Below are positions 31,718 through 41,354 of a stretch of DNA of 64,000 nt, one piece after another (positions within the stretch are counted from its first letter, which is position 1; the number at the start of each line of letters is the position of its first letter). Below the pieces are notes generated by a model. The model ran no database searches. It was not told the DNA's origin and saw only the letters and a program-made list of their open reading frames with translations. A program made the position numbers and the translations under genes. The stretch is from Kalmanozyma brasiliensis GHG001 (taxonomy: Eukaryota > Basidiomycota > Ustilaginomycetes > Ustilaginales): contig NW_015961981.1 of NCBI RefSeq assembly GCF_000497045.1, forward strand, positions 870,401 through 934,400, given 5' to 3'.

Positions 31718-32395
31718 TTACTGGGCCTTCTTCAGACGCTCTTCAGCCGCCTTAAAGTTGATCACGTCCCAAATAGCCTTAAAGTAGTCGGCCTTGACGT
31801 TCTGGTACTGCAGGTAGAACGCGTGTTCCCAAGCATCCACCCCAATGAGCGGCACGTGGCTGAGCAGGGGGTCCTGGTTAGCCGTCGTAACGATATCCAA
31901 CTTCTTCGTCTGCGGGTTGTAACCCAACCAACCCCAACCGCTTCCCTGGATTGCGGCGATCTGAGCGTTGAACTTCCCCTTCAACTGCTCGAGTCCACCG
32001 AAATCCCTCTCAATGGCATCCTTAAGAGCACCCTTGCTCAGTTCACCACCGCCTTGCTTGGTCGGGGCGAGGTTCTCCCAGAACAACGTGTGGTTGATGT
32101 GCCCACCGCCGTTGAAGTTGATCGCCTTCTGAAGAGCAATTGCGGACTTGACGTCTTTCTTGTGGAGCGCCTCGGCAAGTTGATCTTCGGCAGTGTTGAG
32201 ACCGTTGACGTAGGTCTGGTGGTGCTTGGTGTGGTGCAGCTCCATGATTTGGGCCGAGATGGCGGGTTCGAGCGCACCGTAATCGTAGGAGAGATCGGGG
32301 AGCGTGTGCTTGGAGCGGGCCGCAGCGGGGGCGGCGGCAAAGGTGCGAACGCCAGCCTTGATGGCAGTGGAACGGGTGAGAGCGGTGCGAAGCAT
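31718..32395 (-). CDS. SOD2: Mitochondrial manganese superoxide dismutase
   Basis: 225 residues from ATG 32395. The first about 28 residues ([19 protein letters not shown]...) form an Arg/Ala-rich mitochondrial targeting sequence. The mature enzyme starts [16 protein letters not shown]. Metal ligands are visible in [22 protein letters not shown] and [21 protein letters not shown] carries the Gln typical of Mn rather than Fe enzymes. It converts matrix superoxide to peroxide. Size is standard. It shares a 472-bp divergent promoter with the Mus7-like repair gene. Confidence 0.95.
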   Translation of the reverse strand: MLRTALTRSTAIKAGVRTFAAAPAAARSKHTLPDLSYDYGALEPAISAQIMELHHTKHHQTYVNGLNTAEDQLAEALHKKDVKSAIALQKAINFNGGGHINHTLFWENLAPTKQGGGELSKGALKDAIERDFGGLEQLKGKFNAQIAAIQGSGWGWLGYNPQTKKLDIVTTANQDPLLSHVPLIGVDAWEHAFYLQYQNVKADYFKAIWDVINFKAAEERLKKAQ

Positions 32396-32867
32396 TTTGG
32401 GTCGATCAGAGAAGGTTGATGGTTGTGGTGAGAAGAAGAGGTGGTGGAGAAGCCTTTCACGGCTTTGTCACTCGCTCCAAGCGGCAACAGGGCACGGACG
32501 TCGCCCAAAAACCTCCACCGGAGAAAGCCACAGAAATTCGCCTTCGGGAGCACAGAGCGCACCTTGACGCAATTTAGGCCTTGATCCCAGTCAGCGAGCG
32601 ATATCGGTACCCGATCGGCGATATCGGGTGAAAGTGACACTTTTTGGCAGCGTCCGCGTCGCGTAAAGGACCAAAAAGCTGAGCCAAAAACTACGCCTTG
32701 CAGCTGAGAAAGTTCACAAAGACCAACACAAAGTCACGATTCCAGTACCTCGCTTTCAAGTCACAGCTCAGCCATCATCATCACCATCGAACCTCACTCT
32801 AGACGTTCATACAAGACGTTCATACAAGAGCGCAACTCGCGATGACACGGTGAACAGAGATGCCGAG
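32396..32867. promoter_or_regulatory. Divergent promoter, SOD2 / Mus7-like
   Basis: 472 bp. At 32598-32628 the decamer GCGATATCGG occurs twice (32598-32607, 32618-32627). The second copy is part of an inverted repeat CCCGAT(32610-32615)/ATCGGG(32623-32628), and each copy holds the palindrome CGATATCG. A 13-bp unit GACGTTCATACAA is repeated in tandem at about 32802-32828. A three-codon upstream ORF (ATG ACA CGG TGA, 32842-32853) precedes the Mus7-like start. Confidence 0.6.
32598..32628. promoter_or_regulatory. Direct/inverted repeat in SOD2-Mus7 promoter
   Basis: Two GCGATATCGG copies 20 bp apart (start to start), overlapping an inverted repeat of CCCGAT and ATCGGG with a 7-bp spacer. The arrangement suits binding of a dimeric regulator; the factor is unknown. 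It lies about 200 bp from the SOD2 start and 240 bp from the Mus7-like start. Confidence 0.55.
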
Positions 32868-35800
32868 ATGCTCGAGCCGGAACACGCAGCTCAGCAGAGC
32901 GAGGCGGGACCTTCAAGACCCACGAACAGACCGACAAAGCAGGTAGTGCCGACATCTGATGAAGAGGACATCTTCTTTGTTTCCCAGTCTTCGGACAAGT
33001 ATGGGTCCAGCTTGGACTCGGTCAAACCCATACAGCGAAGGCGCAGGGATGTTTCGGAAGATGACGAAGAAGACGACGAGGAGGCGGTTCTGCCGATCCG
33101 TCACAGTGCAGCTCATCGAAGACAGAGCCCAACACGACACAGCCCAGCGGTCGAGTCTTCAAGTCCGACAGCGCAATCAGTAGAACTAGCGCCAGATGCT
33201 CCACAGGAAACTCGCTCTATAGACGGCGACACGGCTGCAACAGTCACAGTTTACGATACGATTATGGAGGACCACACCCCAGCAACGACAATGCATACAA
33301 CGCTGCCCCCAACAACGCTACCATCTCCAGCTCCAGCACCAGTACTTTCACCTTTGAAACCTCCAGATGTTCCGCGGACAGCCAGCACGGTACAGACGGC
33401 AAGCTCGACAGATAGCATCTCAAACCTTCCGTCAGCTCGCTTCGACGAGGTCAGCATTAGACCGGATCCAGTACTCGACGAACAAGCGATGTCTATGGAG
33501 GTCGATGGCGATGTTACAATTGGGCGCGAATACGAGGTGCAGCCGTCATCGCAACAGAGCGATGTGACGTTGCCATTCGTCGAGAACTCTCTCGCTTCCC
33601 CACAGCCATCCCCTCCTTCGTCGCCTGCGGTCCTTCTCCATGATAGCTCTTTGATCGGCGACAACTTGCGGCAGTCCGAGGAGCAGCCAGCTATAAGCCA
33701 TGAGGAGCAAGAGGTCCTGCAACCCTCTCCGCCGATCGACACCGGCAGGCCTCACGACCTCACTCAAGAGAACAAATCGATGGAACCGGCGACAGACGCC
33801 GCGGATGGAGGTCGCCACCCTGACCTCGTCCTCTCGCTCTCCTCGACGCCCCCCTTATCGCCTCTCCGCATTCCTAAGCGTGGTGCGGCACCACCACGTT
33901 TACCAGATCTTCTCCAGCATATACCACAAGCAGAGCCTGTGCAGAGCAGCAGAGATGCAGTCCCCGACGATGAGCAGCTCGCAAAGGCTGCTGCTGCTCA
34001 GCCGCCCACTCCGCCGCGACGACAGCTCCGCACGAGGAACGCAGCACAGCTGAACCCGTATACCCTCGAAGCTGCCCGCTACCAGCGAGCTTTGCTCCGC
34101 AACGACTGGCAGGACGCCGTCGTCAGCCAAAGGGAATGGCATCGCCAGGAACGAAAGAGGCTGGCCGAGGAAGCCGCTCGGGCACAGCGTGACAACACCG
34201 GGGCACAAGGATCAGAAGAGTCGCAGAGTCAGTGGCTGGTGCCGAGCTCAGGTCCGAGCTCTCAGGCGGATCACGAGGACCTCTCGGCTCCTTCGTCGCC
34301 GGCTGCAGCGACTATGCCAGAAGTCTTTGTGGAAATACCGTTGCTCGGCGAGACGGACTCGGTCCGGCGGCATGCAGGCGCTGCGAGGCCAGCATCGACA
34401 TCGCCCACACCATCGCAAAGCGGCAGACTACCTGATCTAGCAGAGATGCTAGCTTCGAGAAACGCATCAACAAATCGGCATCGCGACCGACCTGGTCCGT
34501 CAAGACCCGCTACCTACAAGGGCCCGAGAACGACTGCTCAAGTCGATGCCAACGGCCAGACAGCACCGCCTCAGGCTTCCGAAGATTCGCAAGTCCATGA
34601 GGATGACTCAGTGCCGCTTCCGATATTGACTCGCCGGAGACCACCTCCGCGCGCACTGTCGCCATCGGAATCCGCAGCAACTCCTACTTCAGATCGGCAA
34701 ACACCGGCGCTCGGTGATGCCTTCATCGTCGACTCTTCGGAGGACGAACGGCCTGCACCTGCTGCGCCGATCACGAAGGCCAAGCGAAGGAGTCGATGGT
34801 CCGGCGACGGATCCAGCAGCGATAGCACCGACTACGAGCGTCGCTTCCGTCAACTCAAGAAAATGATGCCGGCAGGCATGGCTCGCAAGCACATTCGCGA
34901 TCTGAGAGCCATGAGGCACGGCAAATCGTATCACTCCGATGGGCACCTCTCGTCCTCGTCGTCGGACGCTGCAGCTCGCAATCGAACAGAGCAGAGGACC
35001 ACCGCCCGACCGCGATCACCAAGCGTCAACGCAGACGGAAGCTCAGACGACGAGGAACTACGGCCGGGTCAGACACGAAAGAGGCTCCGGCGTCACGACA
35101 GTCTCAACGGCAACAACGCCTTGCTGCTCGATCCAGACTCCGATTCATCTTCCTCTTCGGGGACTTCGCTGTCGTCTGAGGCCTCTGTGTCCTTCGCATG
35201 CGCCAATCTTATGAATTCAAACACAGATGCGGACCGACACAAAGAGGTGGAGGACATCGACGAGAGGCCTGCTCAGTGGTGGTCCGTCCATCGCTTGGAC
35301 TCGGAGGTTCCTTACCGGGAGAGGGACGCGATCGACCGCATGCTAAGCCGGACGGAGGGACGCAAGACGAGCAGTCATGCCGGTGTTCGGCGAGCAAAAG
35401 GCACTCCATACCATCGACAAGCCCGATTGGATGGCTTCGTGTCAGCACATCGACAGAAAGAACGAGCGACCCACTCAACACGATCCCATTTACAAGAGAT
35501 CGATCAGAATCAACGGCGACAAGCACGCTTCACAAAAGAGATGCTCGACAAGGACGGACAGCCTCGCGTATCCAGCAGAAAGAAGAAGAGAAGGAAGCTG
35601 GATCCGAGAGTCGGTCGCACGACCACCGCTGGCGGCAGAGGGGCTTCGGGCCCACTGCTCAACCCACCCGTCGTACGTCCTCGTGTGAGACCCCGTCTCG
35701 ACCTTGAACAGCACGAACTTCTCTTTACCGCCAATCCGGCTCCGAGGCGATATGCCGAAACGGGCGCGAACATCTACGATGCTCCTGGAGATGATGCGCT

Positions 35801-38800
35801 CTCGGATGACGATGGTCAATGGCAGATCCTGAGCCGTGTCGTCAGAGACTCGACGCCAGTGAACGTTCTCGATTCACGCTTAGCTGCGCCTCGAGTTCGT
35901 GCAGGCATAGCGGCACAACCGGGTCCGTCGCTGTTCATGGCAAAGGACGCGGCACCTTCGCCCGCCCGAGATGTGCGGGAATCCCCGTCTGCTTCAGTGT
36001 CATCAGCGGGCCTAGCCAGGTTGCATGCGGTCAACGGCCACAGTCCAGGCACACCGACACGTGCACACGCGGATGCTTTTCCACCAAAAGGTCCTTTGCG
36101 CACGATACCAGGTCCGCTTCCAACGCTGCACCCTGGGCCGGCAACCGCCTCGACTGGCAGCGACGCCTGGGACGACTTTGAAGGCATCAGCCTGGATTTT
36201 GGTATAGCCCCCTTCGCAGAAGCGATATCGCTCAAGGTTGGAGACTCCTCCTTGCTGGCTCGACTCCCTGATCTGATGGCTTTGCCGGACCAATTGCTTC
36301 GTCAGGAGCATGTTCCACGGGCTTGGACGGGGCCAGTCTTGCGCCTCGAAGAAACAGTGCTGGACATCGACATGGATCACGACGAGCTGGCTGCGAAGCT
36401 GCCTTTCTACATGGACAGCCTTCGACTCACGATCAGCCGCGCGCTTGGTGGGTCCAGCGATCATTCGAGCGTCGACGGAGGGCGACGCGCAAGGAATCTC
36501 ATCGCGGACACCAATGCCTTCCTTGGCTGTTGGCTAGTGCGACAGGCTCAAGGTGCTGGCGACGGACTATCCGACGCCGCTTCGATCTTCCGCAGCTATC
36601 GCACCATCCTCGAGCGGATCGAGCAGCTGCAGGCTTCCGTGCTCTCGTTGAGCGAGTCAGCTCCTGCCTCAAAAACATCTCGGGAGGACCGCAAGTCGTT
36701 GTGCCTTCAATTGGCCTGGATGCGCTTCGAGCTTTGCTGGAGAGCGATGGCGATCTGCGACGCAGACGCAAACTATGCTCTGGAGCCGGAAGCACCGACC
36801 GTCGAAAGTCTGCTGACGTACAGCCGAACGCTCATGTCCCTGCTGCTGCATCATGGGCTTCATCGCTGCGTTCGCAATGTGCGCAAGGCAGCCACGGCAG
36901 GCTACACTGCGGACGCTTCAACTGAGGCTGCAATGGACGACGAAGAGGAGGAGGCTGCACACGTCTTCGTAGACGAGGCCACAGCCATGTGGCTCAGCGT
37001 CATTCACCTCCTGGATTCCTTCGAAAAGAGCCGTGAAGTCATGGACGGGCGTCTCTTCTGGACCCAGTTCGAGACTGCCTTCCAGCGATGGGACGACTCC
37101 ATGCCGAAGCGTGCGCCTCTGTTGCGATCCGAAAGTCTCTGGTACTGCCTCTTTGCGCTCGAACTCTTGTCACAGATCTCCCCGGTTGCACAAACGCAGG
37201 CGTCGCCCCTGCTTCGAGAGTGCTGGCCTCTAGTCACGCGAGCGTTGTCTCTGATCCACTTTCGATCGGGCGAGAGCAAAGAGCTGGCCAACGGATGGCA
37301 CATGCTGGCAAAACGGGACGCGTACGTGCGACTTGTGCTGCAACGATGCTGCCTGCTGACCTCGGAATGGCAATGGACGATGGAAGGCGCGGAAGTCACG
37401 CTTGCGCGCCTGTTCGACATCTTCAACAGTCACAAGCTTGCCGATCTGCCCACCGAGAAGCAGCACGACTTTCCGGCCTTCCTCAGAGACTTTGATGTCG
37501 ATAAGCTGTCCACCGCAGATGTAGCCGAGGGTGAAGCCACGCGGGATCCGGGCTTCCATCTCTTCATCCGCCTTCTCGGTCGCACGGGTCAAGAACTGCG
37601 CGCATCTGCCGCTGACGCCAAGGAAGGGGATCGCCGCATCTCGCGGCTCTTCTCTCGAATGACGCCGGTCCGTGTGATGCCGTTCACCCGCACTGATGTG
37701 CCGACCAGCTCGCAACGGTCGGTCCTGTTCAACCACTACAACGTCATCATGCTGTTTTTGTACCTGGTGCCAGCATCTTCACCTCAACGGCTCCGACAGA
37801 TCCAGAGCTTCCTGCCGGCCTTCAAAGACGCCGACTTCGTCAGCCAAGTCACTTGCATTCGCGCGATGATGTATGTCGCGACCATCTTCCGACATCACTG
37901 CCTGGATCTCAGTCCGGTGACCAGGTGGTTTGGCGAGACCATCACGGTGCTGCGTCGTGAATACGAGGAGCTCGATTCGACCACGAAGCAGTACGAACGA
38001 CGGCAGATGCAGGAATCGCTTCAAGCTCGAGGTGGTCAGAGTGCAGCAAGGCCAGATGCGCTTCGTATGGCAGCTATCTTCGAGAATGCTCCAGCTCGAC
38101 AGGCCGCCTTGCGAAGAAAGGAGGAACTCGCTCGGCTGCTCGTAGTGGCGCTGCGGTCGATCCAGCACATTATCCGACACGGTGACCTCGACGGTGGTAG
38201 GGCTCGGCCTGAAGGCTCTGATCAGAGGCTGCTGCATTACTCGCTCTTGTCTCCGGCCTGGACGCAGCAGATGCTCGAGGCGCAGATGTCGCTTGAGCCG
38301 CGCATCGGCCAGGAAGTGCTCAGATGCATTCAGACTTTCTTGCTGGCTCGCATCAAGATACTGCAGCCCGCACAGAGCACGACGACGCCTGCGAATGGGA
38401 CCGGCATCAGCAACCAAGGCACTGCCTCTGCAGTCCACGCGAATCAGCCACAGCCGCCAGGAAACGAAGAGAGTCAAGACAGCTTCGCCGATCTATTCGA
38501 GGCTGATGACGATTTCGACTTCGAGGATCCTCTACTGGCGCGTCTCTTGGACGAAGGCGATACGAGCACGGAAGGCGATGTCAGAAACCCGGACCGTCAG
38601 CGGGAAGCAAGCAAAGCGCTCGCTCTAGCTGCGGCTGCCAACGAGAGGACAAAATGGAACCGCGAGTTTGCCGATCTGGTCAAGAGCTCCATCTCGCCTT
38701 CGCTTTTCCAGCTGCTGTCCAACATTTATCACCCGGACCGACGCGTGGAGGCGGCTGCCACTGGTTCCGTGGTGATGAGCCTGGGCGTCACTGAGCGATT

Positions 38801-39689
38801 GGACGAGATACCAGTCGATGGCCACGCTGATCGCAGCAATGCGGCGGCTACCTCGCGCACCAAGATGAACAGATTGCTCAAGGCCGCCGAAGCTCGACAG
38901 TTCCTCGAGCTTGTGGTGGACTGCTGGGCGGGATGCGCACAGGTTCTGGTGACGAATGGATTGCGAGAGTGGAGCTCGTATCTCGGCTTTGGCAACGAGT
39001 CGTGGAAACGCATCGACGATCCGATTGGGAGGCGTGACGTCGGACTCAGGTTCCTGCAGAACGTGCTCAGCTTGGACCCGACAGCGGTGCAGAAGCGCGA
39101 GTACGAGGTGGAGTTCCTGGCGGTGTGGATCCAGACGGCAGTGGCGCGCGTGCTGTCGGTGCAGGATGTGTACACCAAGTCATTGATAGAAGCGGCGATG
39201 GGGTCCAAGAACCAGTCCACGCTGATGTACGCTCTCGCGACGCAGTGGCGCGCTGTCATCGTGGATGCCCAGTCTTCGCCCAGCATGGCAGCAGACGATG
39301 TCGGCGACACCAACCGCACCTCCAGTCTCGACCTAGACGCCTTCACCACACACCGCCTCGCCCTCCTCAACGCCACTTACACAACGCTCGCCGCCTCTCT
39401 CAGCACCAACGCCACTACCATGGGCACGGCGTACTCGATCCTCTCCGCACTTCTCTCTTCACTGCGTGCATACGTCGAGGACACTCCTGTGGCGAGCAGC
39501 AAGGGACCCTCGCTAGACTATCTGCGCTTCTGCAGGACAACGCTGTCCGATGTGGAGAGCAAGTTGGGCTCTGCGTCGGTGATGATTTCGCTCAAGGGGG
39601 AGTTCAGCGCGGCGGTGCAACTCGTCACTGCTCGGCTTGCGGTGGTCGAGCGCGGGCTGAAAGGCGTCGATCAGGAACGACCTCTTTAA
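32868..39689 (+). CDS. mus7: Large Mus7/Mms22-family DNA replication-repair protein (probable)
   Basis: 2,273 residues, intronless, from ATG 32868 (the frame is open a little further upstream but without ATG). Residues 1 to about 1,000 are disordered, Ser/Pro/Arg/Asp-rich, with many SDDE-type acidic patches and SP/TP sites. A basic RQARLDGFVSAH ... SSRKKKRRKLDP block lies near 890-960. From about 1,100 a helical C-terminal half begins (DDFEGISLDFGIAPFAEAIS). It includes FNHYNVIMLFLYLVPAS, VTCIRAMMYVATIFRHHCLD and QLLSNIYHPDRRVEAAA, which resemble conserved parts of fungal Mus7/Mms22. That family supports recovery of stalled forks with Rtt101/Cul8-type ligases. Recognition is by remembered motif pattern, so the family call is moderate. 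A highly acidic linker (FADLFEADDDFDFEDP) lies near residue 1,880. Confidence 0.58.
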   Translation: MLEPEHAAQQSEAGPSRPTNRPTKQVVPTSDEEDIFFVSQSSDKYGSSLDSVKPIQRRRRDVSEDDEEDDEEAVLPIRHSAAHRRQSPTRHSPAVESSSPTAQSVELAPDAPQETRSIDGDTAATVTVYDTIMEDHTPATTMHTTLPPTTLPSPAPAPVLSPLKPPDVPRTASTVQTASSTDSISNLPSARFDEVSIRPDPVLDEQAMSMEVDGDVTIGREYEVQPSSQQSDVTLPFVENSLASPQPSPPSSPAVLLHDSSLIGDNLRQSEEQPAISHEEQEVLQPSPPIDTGRPHDLTQENKSMEPATDAADGGRHPDLVLSLSSTPPLSPLRIPKRGAAPPRLPDLLQHIPQAEPVQSSRDAVPDDEQLAKAAAAQPPTPPRRQLRTRNAAQLNPYTLEAARYQRALLRNDWQDAVVSQREWHRQERKRLAEEAARAQRDNTGAQGSEESQSQWLVPSSGPSSQADHEDLSAPSSPAAATMPEVFVEIPLLGETDSVRRHAGAARPASTSPTPSQSGRLPDLAEMLASRNASTNRHRDRPGPSRPATYKGPRTTAQVDANGQTAPPQASEDSQVHEDDSVPLPILTRRRPPPRALSPSESAATPTSDRQTPALGDAFIVDSSEDERPAPAAPITKAKRRSRWSGDGSSSDSTDYERRFRQLKKMMPAGMARKHIRDLRAMRHGKSYHSDGHLSSSSSDAAARNRTEQRTTARPRSPSVNADGSSDDEELRPGQTRKRLRRHDSLNGNNALLLDPDSDSSSSSGTSLSSEASVSFACANLMNSNTDADRHKEVEDIDERPAQWWSVHRLDSEVPYRERDAIDRMLSRTEGRKTSSHAGVRRAKGTPYHRQARLDGFVSAHRQKERATHSTRSHLQEIDQNQRRQARFTKEMLDKDGQPRVSSRKKKRRKLDPRVGRTTTAGGRGASGPLLNPPVVRPRVRPRLDLEQHELLFTANPAPRRYAETGANIYDAPGDDALSDDDGQWQILSRVVRDSTPVNVLDSRLAAPRVRAGIAAQPGPSLFMAKDAAPSPARDVRESPSASVSSAGLARLHAVNGHSPGTPTRAHADAFPPKGPLRTIPGPLPTLHPGPATASTGSDAWDDFEGISLDFGIAPFAEAISLKVGDSSLLARLPDLMALPDQLLRQEHVPRAWTGPVLRLEETVLDIDMDHDELAAKLPFYMDSLRLTISRALGGSSDHSSVDGGRRARNLIADTNAFLGCWLVRQAQGAGDGLSDAASIFRSYRTILERIEQLQASVLSLSESAPASKTSREDRKSLCLQLAWMRFELCWRAMAICDADANYALEPEAPTVESLLTYSRTLMSLLLHHGLHRCVRNVRKAATAGYTADASTEAAMDDEEEEAAHVFVDEATAMWLSVIHLLDSFEKSREVMDGRLFWTQFETAFQRWDDSMPKRAPLLRSESLWYCLFALELLSQISPVAQTQASPLLRECWPLVTRALSLIHFRSGESKELANGWHMLAKRDAYVRLVLQRCCLLTSEWQWTMEGAEVTLARLFDIFNSHKLADLPTEKQHDFPAFLRDFDVDKLSTADVAEGEATRDPGFHLFIRLLGRTGQELRASAADAKEGDRRISRLFSRMTPVRVMPFTRTDVPTSSQRSVLFNHYNVIMLFLYLVPASSPQRLRQIQSFLPAFKDADFVSQVTCIRAMMYVATIFRHHCLDLSPVTRWFGETITVLRREYEELDSTTKQYERRQMQESLQARGGQSAARPDALRMAAIFENAPARQAALRRKEELARLLVVALRSIQHIIRHGDLDGGRARPEGSDQRLLHYSLLSPAWTQQMLEAQMSLEPRIGQEVLRCIQTFLLARIKILQPAQSTTTPANGTGISNQGTASAVHANQPQPPGNEESQDSFADLFEADDDFDFEDPLLARLLDEGDTSTEGDVRNPDRQREASKALALAAAANERTKWNREFADLVKSSISPSLFQLLSNIYHPDRRVEAAATGSVVMSLGVTERLDEIPVDGHADRSNAAATSRTKMNRLLKAAEARQFLELVVDCWAGCAQVLVTNGLREWSSYLGFGNESWKRIDDPIGRRDVGLRFLQNVLSLDPTAVQKREYEVEFLAVWIQTAVARVLSVQDVYTKSLIEAAMGSKNQSTLMYALATQWRAVIVDAQSSPSMAADDVGDTNRTSSLDLDAFTTHRLALLNATYTTLAASLSTNATTMGTAYSILSALLSSLRAYVEDTPVASSKGPSLDYLRFCRTTLSDVESKLGSASVMISLKGEFSAAVQLVTARLAVVERGLKGVDQERPL

Positions 39690-39694
39690 ACGCA

Positions 39695-39794
39695 CAATGG
39701 ACAGCTCACTAGAAATGCATGCTCAGTCTCTGCTTCTTGATGTACGATGGACAGCTCAACAGGAATGCATGCTCAATCTCCGCTCGTCAGTGTG
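39695..39794. repeat. 50-bp imperfect tandem duplication after the Mus7-like gene
   Basis: Two units, 39695-39744 and 39745-39794, share ATGGACAGCTCA, AATGCATGCTCA and TCTC at identical 50-bp spacing. It lies in the 3' flank, between convergent genes separated by 183 bp. Confidence 0.85.
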
Positions 39795-39872
39795 TGCAAG
39801 TCTCGTCTGAACGTGTGATACCGATCGAGGCCGCATGAGCGATTGTGATCTGCCATCCCAGTGTCCATTGCA

Positions 39873-41126
39873 TCACCGTCCAACCCCGCCCTTTCCCTCA
39901 TCAGGGCCTTGACCCAGCAACCCGCGCAAGACCCTCCCAATCTCCCCTGTGGCCCCACCCGGCGCGACACACCTCTCCACCTCGGCATGCACGCCGGCCA
40001 CCAACGCCAAGAGTCCCGTCACCACCGGAGCAAACGTTGGGGCGGGTGGCGTGTTGAGATGCGTGACCATCACGCTTCCTGCTGTCTCTGCTCTGACTCG
40101 CACCACGTGAAGCAGGCGTTCGAGCATTGCGAGCTGGTAGAGTGCCTGACGAACGTCGTCCTCGTTCGTGCTGAGGTAGGCGTGTATACTGTCTGCTGTG
40201 GGGCGCGTATCGAACTTCGGAATCGTCACCCATCCCTGCCCACCCTGAACATCGACCCCTCCCAGGCCCGCGTAGACCCGCACCAACCCCCGCAGCACGC
40301 CCTTTCCCCCCCTCCCCTCCCCATCTCCCCCCCTACTCCCCGATTCCGCACCAGAACTGGAAGGAAGCAGCCGTCGAAGCGACCTCCGCACCCCATCGTA
40401 ACCGACCCACCACAAGGCAGACCGGAACTGCGCCCGATTCTTGTACCACATCCGATCGACGAGCGTCTGCTCCGATTCGAGCGTTTGCAGTGTGCTGATG
40501 AGCAGCCGGAGGGGCTGTTTGAGCGCTTTCAGGGTGTGAGCAGCTTCGATGGGGGGTCGAATGTGGCTTGAAGATGGGGATGCGGGGGTGCCAAGTGGTG
40601 TAGCGGAGGAGGTGCCGACGGCTGGGGTGGAGATGGAAGTTGCATCAGCTGAGCGCATGGGCTTGGTTGAGGAGGAAGCGTTTGATGGAAGGGTGGTGCG
40701 TCTGTGAGCGTCGGGCTGGGTCTTGCGCTTCTTTGTGTCGGTGATACTGCTCGCCACCTTCGGCATGCCGCTGCTGCTGCTTGATGTCGAAGTTTCGCCC
40801 AGCTCGTTCATCCCACCCTTCTTCGCCACCTCCTTCTTGGAAACCGCGCCGCCCGTGCCAAGAAGCAGATCAAGCGCGCTCACCTCCCCTCCCTTTGCGC
40901 TGCCTTCAACCGCTTTCTTGGCTTTCTTCTCCTCCCTCCCTGTGCTGTCATGCTCGATTGCGGTGTGCTTCTTCGTCGACCCGGGGAGGGAGGAAAGTAT
41001 GTCATCCAACTGCAACCTCGTCTCGTCCTGACCGATTGTCGGCGGTGAAGAGACGGAAGATGGGTGCTTGCGCTTCTTCTCGCCCTTCCGCGTGGCCGAG
41101 GCGATGAGCGAGTGGACTTTCGCCAT
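39873..41126 (-). CDS. NEPRO/Rmp1-like nucleolar protein (tentative)
   Basis: 417 residues from ATG 41126. The N-terminal half is Lys/Ser/Thr-rich low complexity with several nuclear-localisation-like clusters (GEKKRKH, REEKKAKKA, TKKRKT). From about residue 200, a helical segment includes LISTLQTLESEQTLVDRMWY followed by KNRAQFRSALWWVGYDGVRR. The YKN(R/K)xQ(F/H)R core is what I associate with the NEPRO/Rmp1 group, nucleolar proteins linked to RNase MRP and pre-rRNA processing. A Gly-rich insert and a second helical region (DDVRQALYQLAMLERLLHVV) follow. The family call is from a short motif, and the protein may instead be a lineage-specific protein. It is transcribed in tandem with the Munc13-like gene upstream. 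Confidence 0.45.
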   Translation of the reverse strand: MAKVHSLIASATRKGEKKRKHPSSVSSPPTIGQDETRLQLDDILSSLPGSTKKHTAIEHDSTGREEKKAKKAVEGSAKGGEVSALDLLLGTGGAVSKKEVAKKGGMNELGETSTSSSSSGMPKVASSITDTKKRKTQPDAHRRTTLPSNASSSTKPMRSADATSISTPAVGTSSATPLGTPASPSSSHIRPPIEAAHTLKALKQPLRLLISTLQTLESEQTLVDRMWYKNRAQFRSALWWVGYDGVRRSLRRLLPSSSGAESGSRGGDGEGRGGKGVLRGLVRVYAGLGGVDVQGGQGWVTIPKFDTRPTADSIHAYLSTNEDDVRQALYQLAMLERLLHVVRVRAETAGSVMVTHLNTPPAPTFAPVVTGLLALVAGVHAEVERCVAPGGATGEIGRVLRGLLGQGPDEGKGGVGR

Positions 41127-41354
41127 CGTTGTCGCTGCTGGTAGAGCGCGAGGTTGGGGTGGATGAAGGGGAAGAATGGACGTGATTCAGGGTCTTTACC
41201 AAAAAAAGGTGGCGGGTGGAGGGGTCCGAGTTCCGTTCTCCGCACTTGCTCATCAAGCCATCAAACTCATCCCAGCCTCAGGTTCGGTAGACGATGTATT
41301 CCAGCGCACCACAGTCAAAGTAGAGCAAGTGACTTCGAAAGAGAGGAGTCAGTC

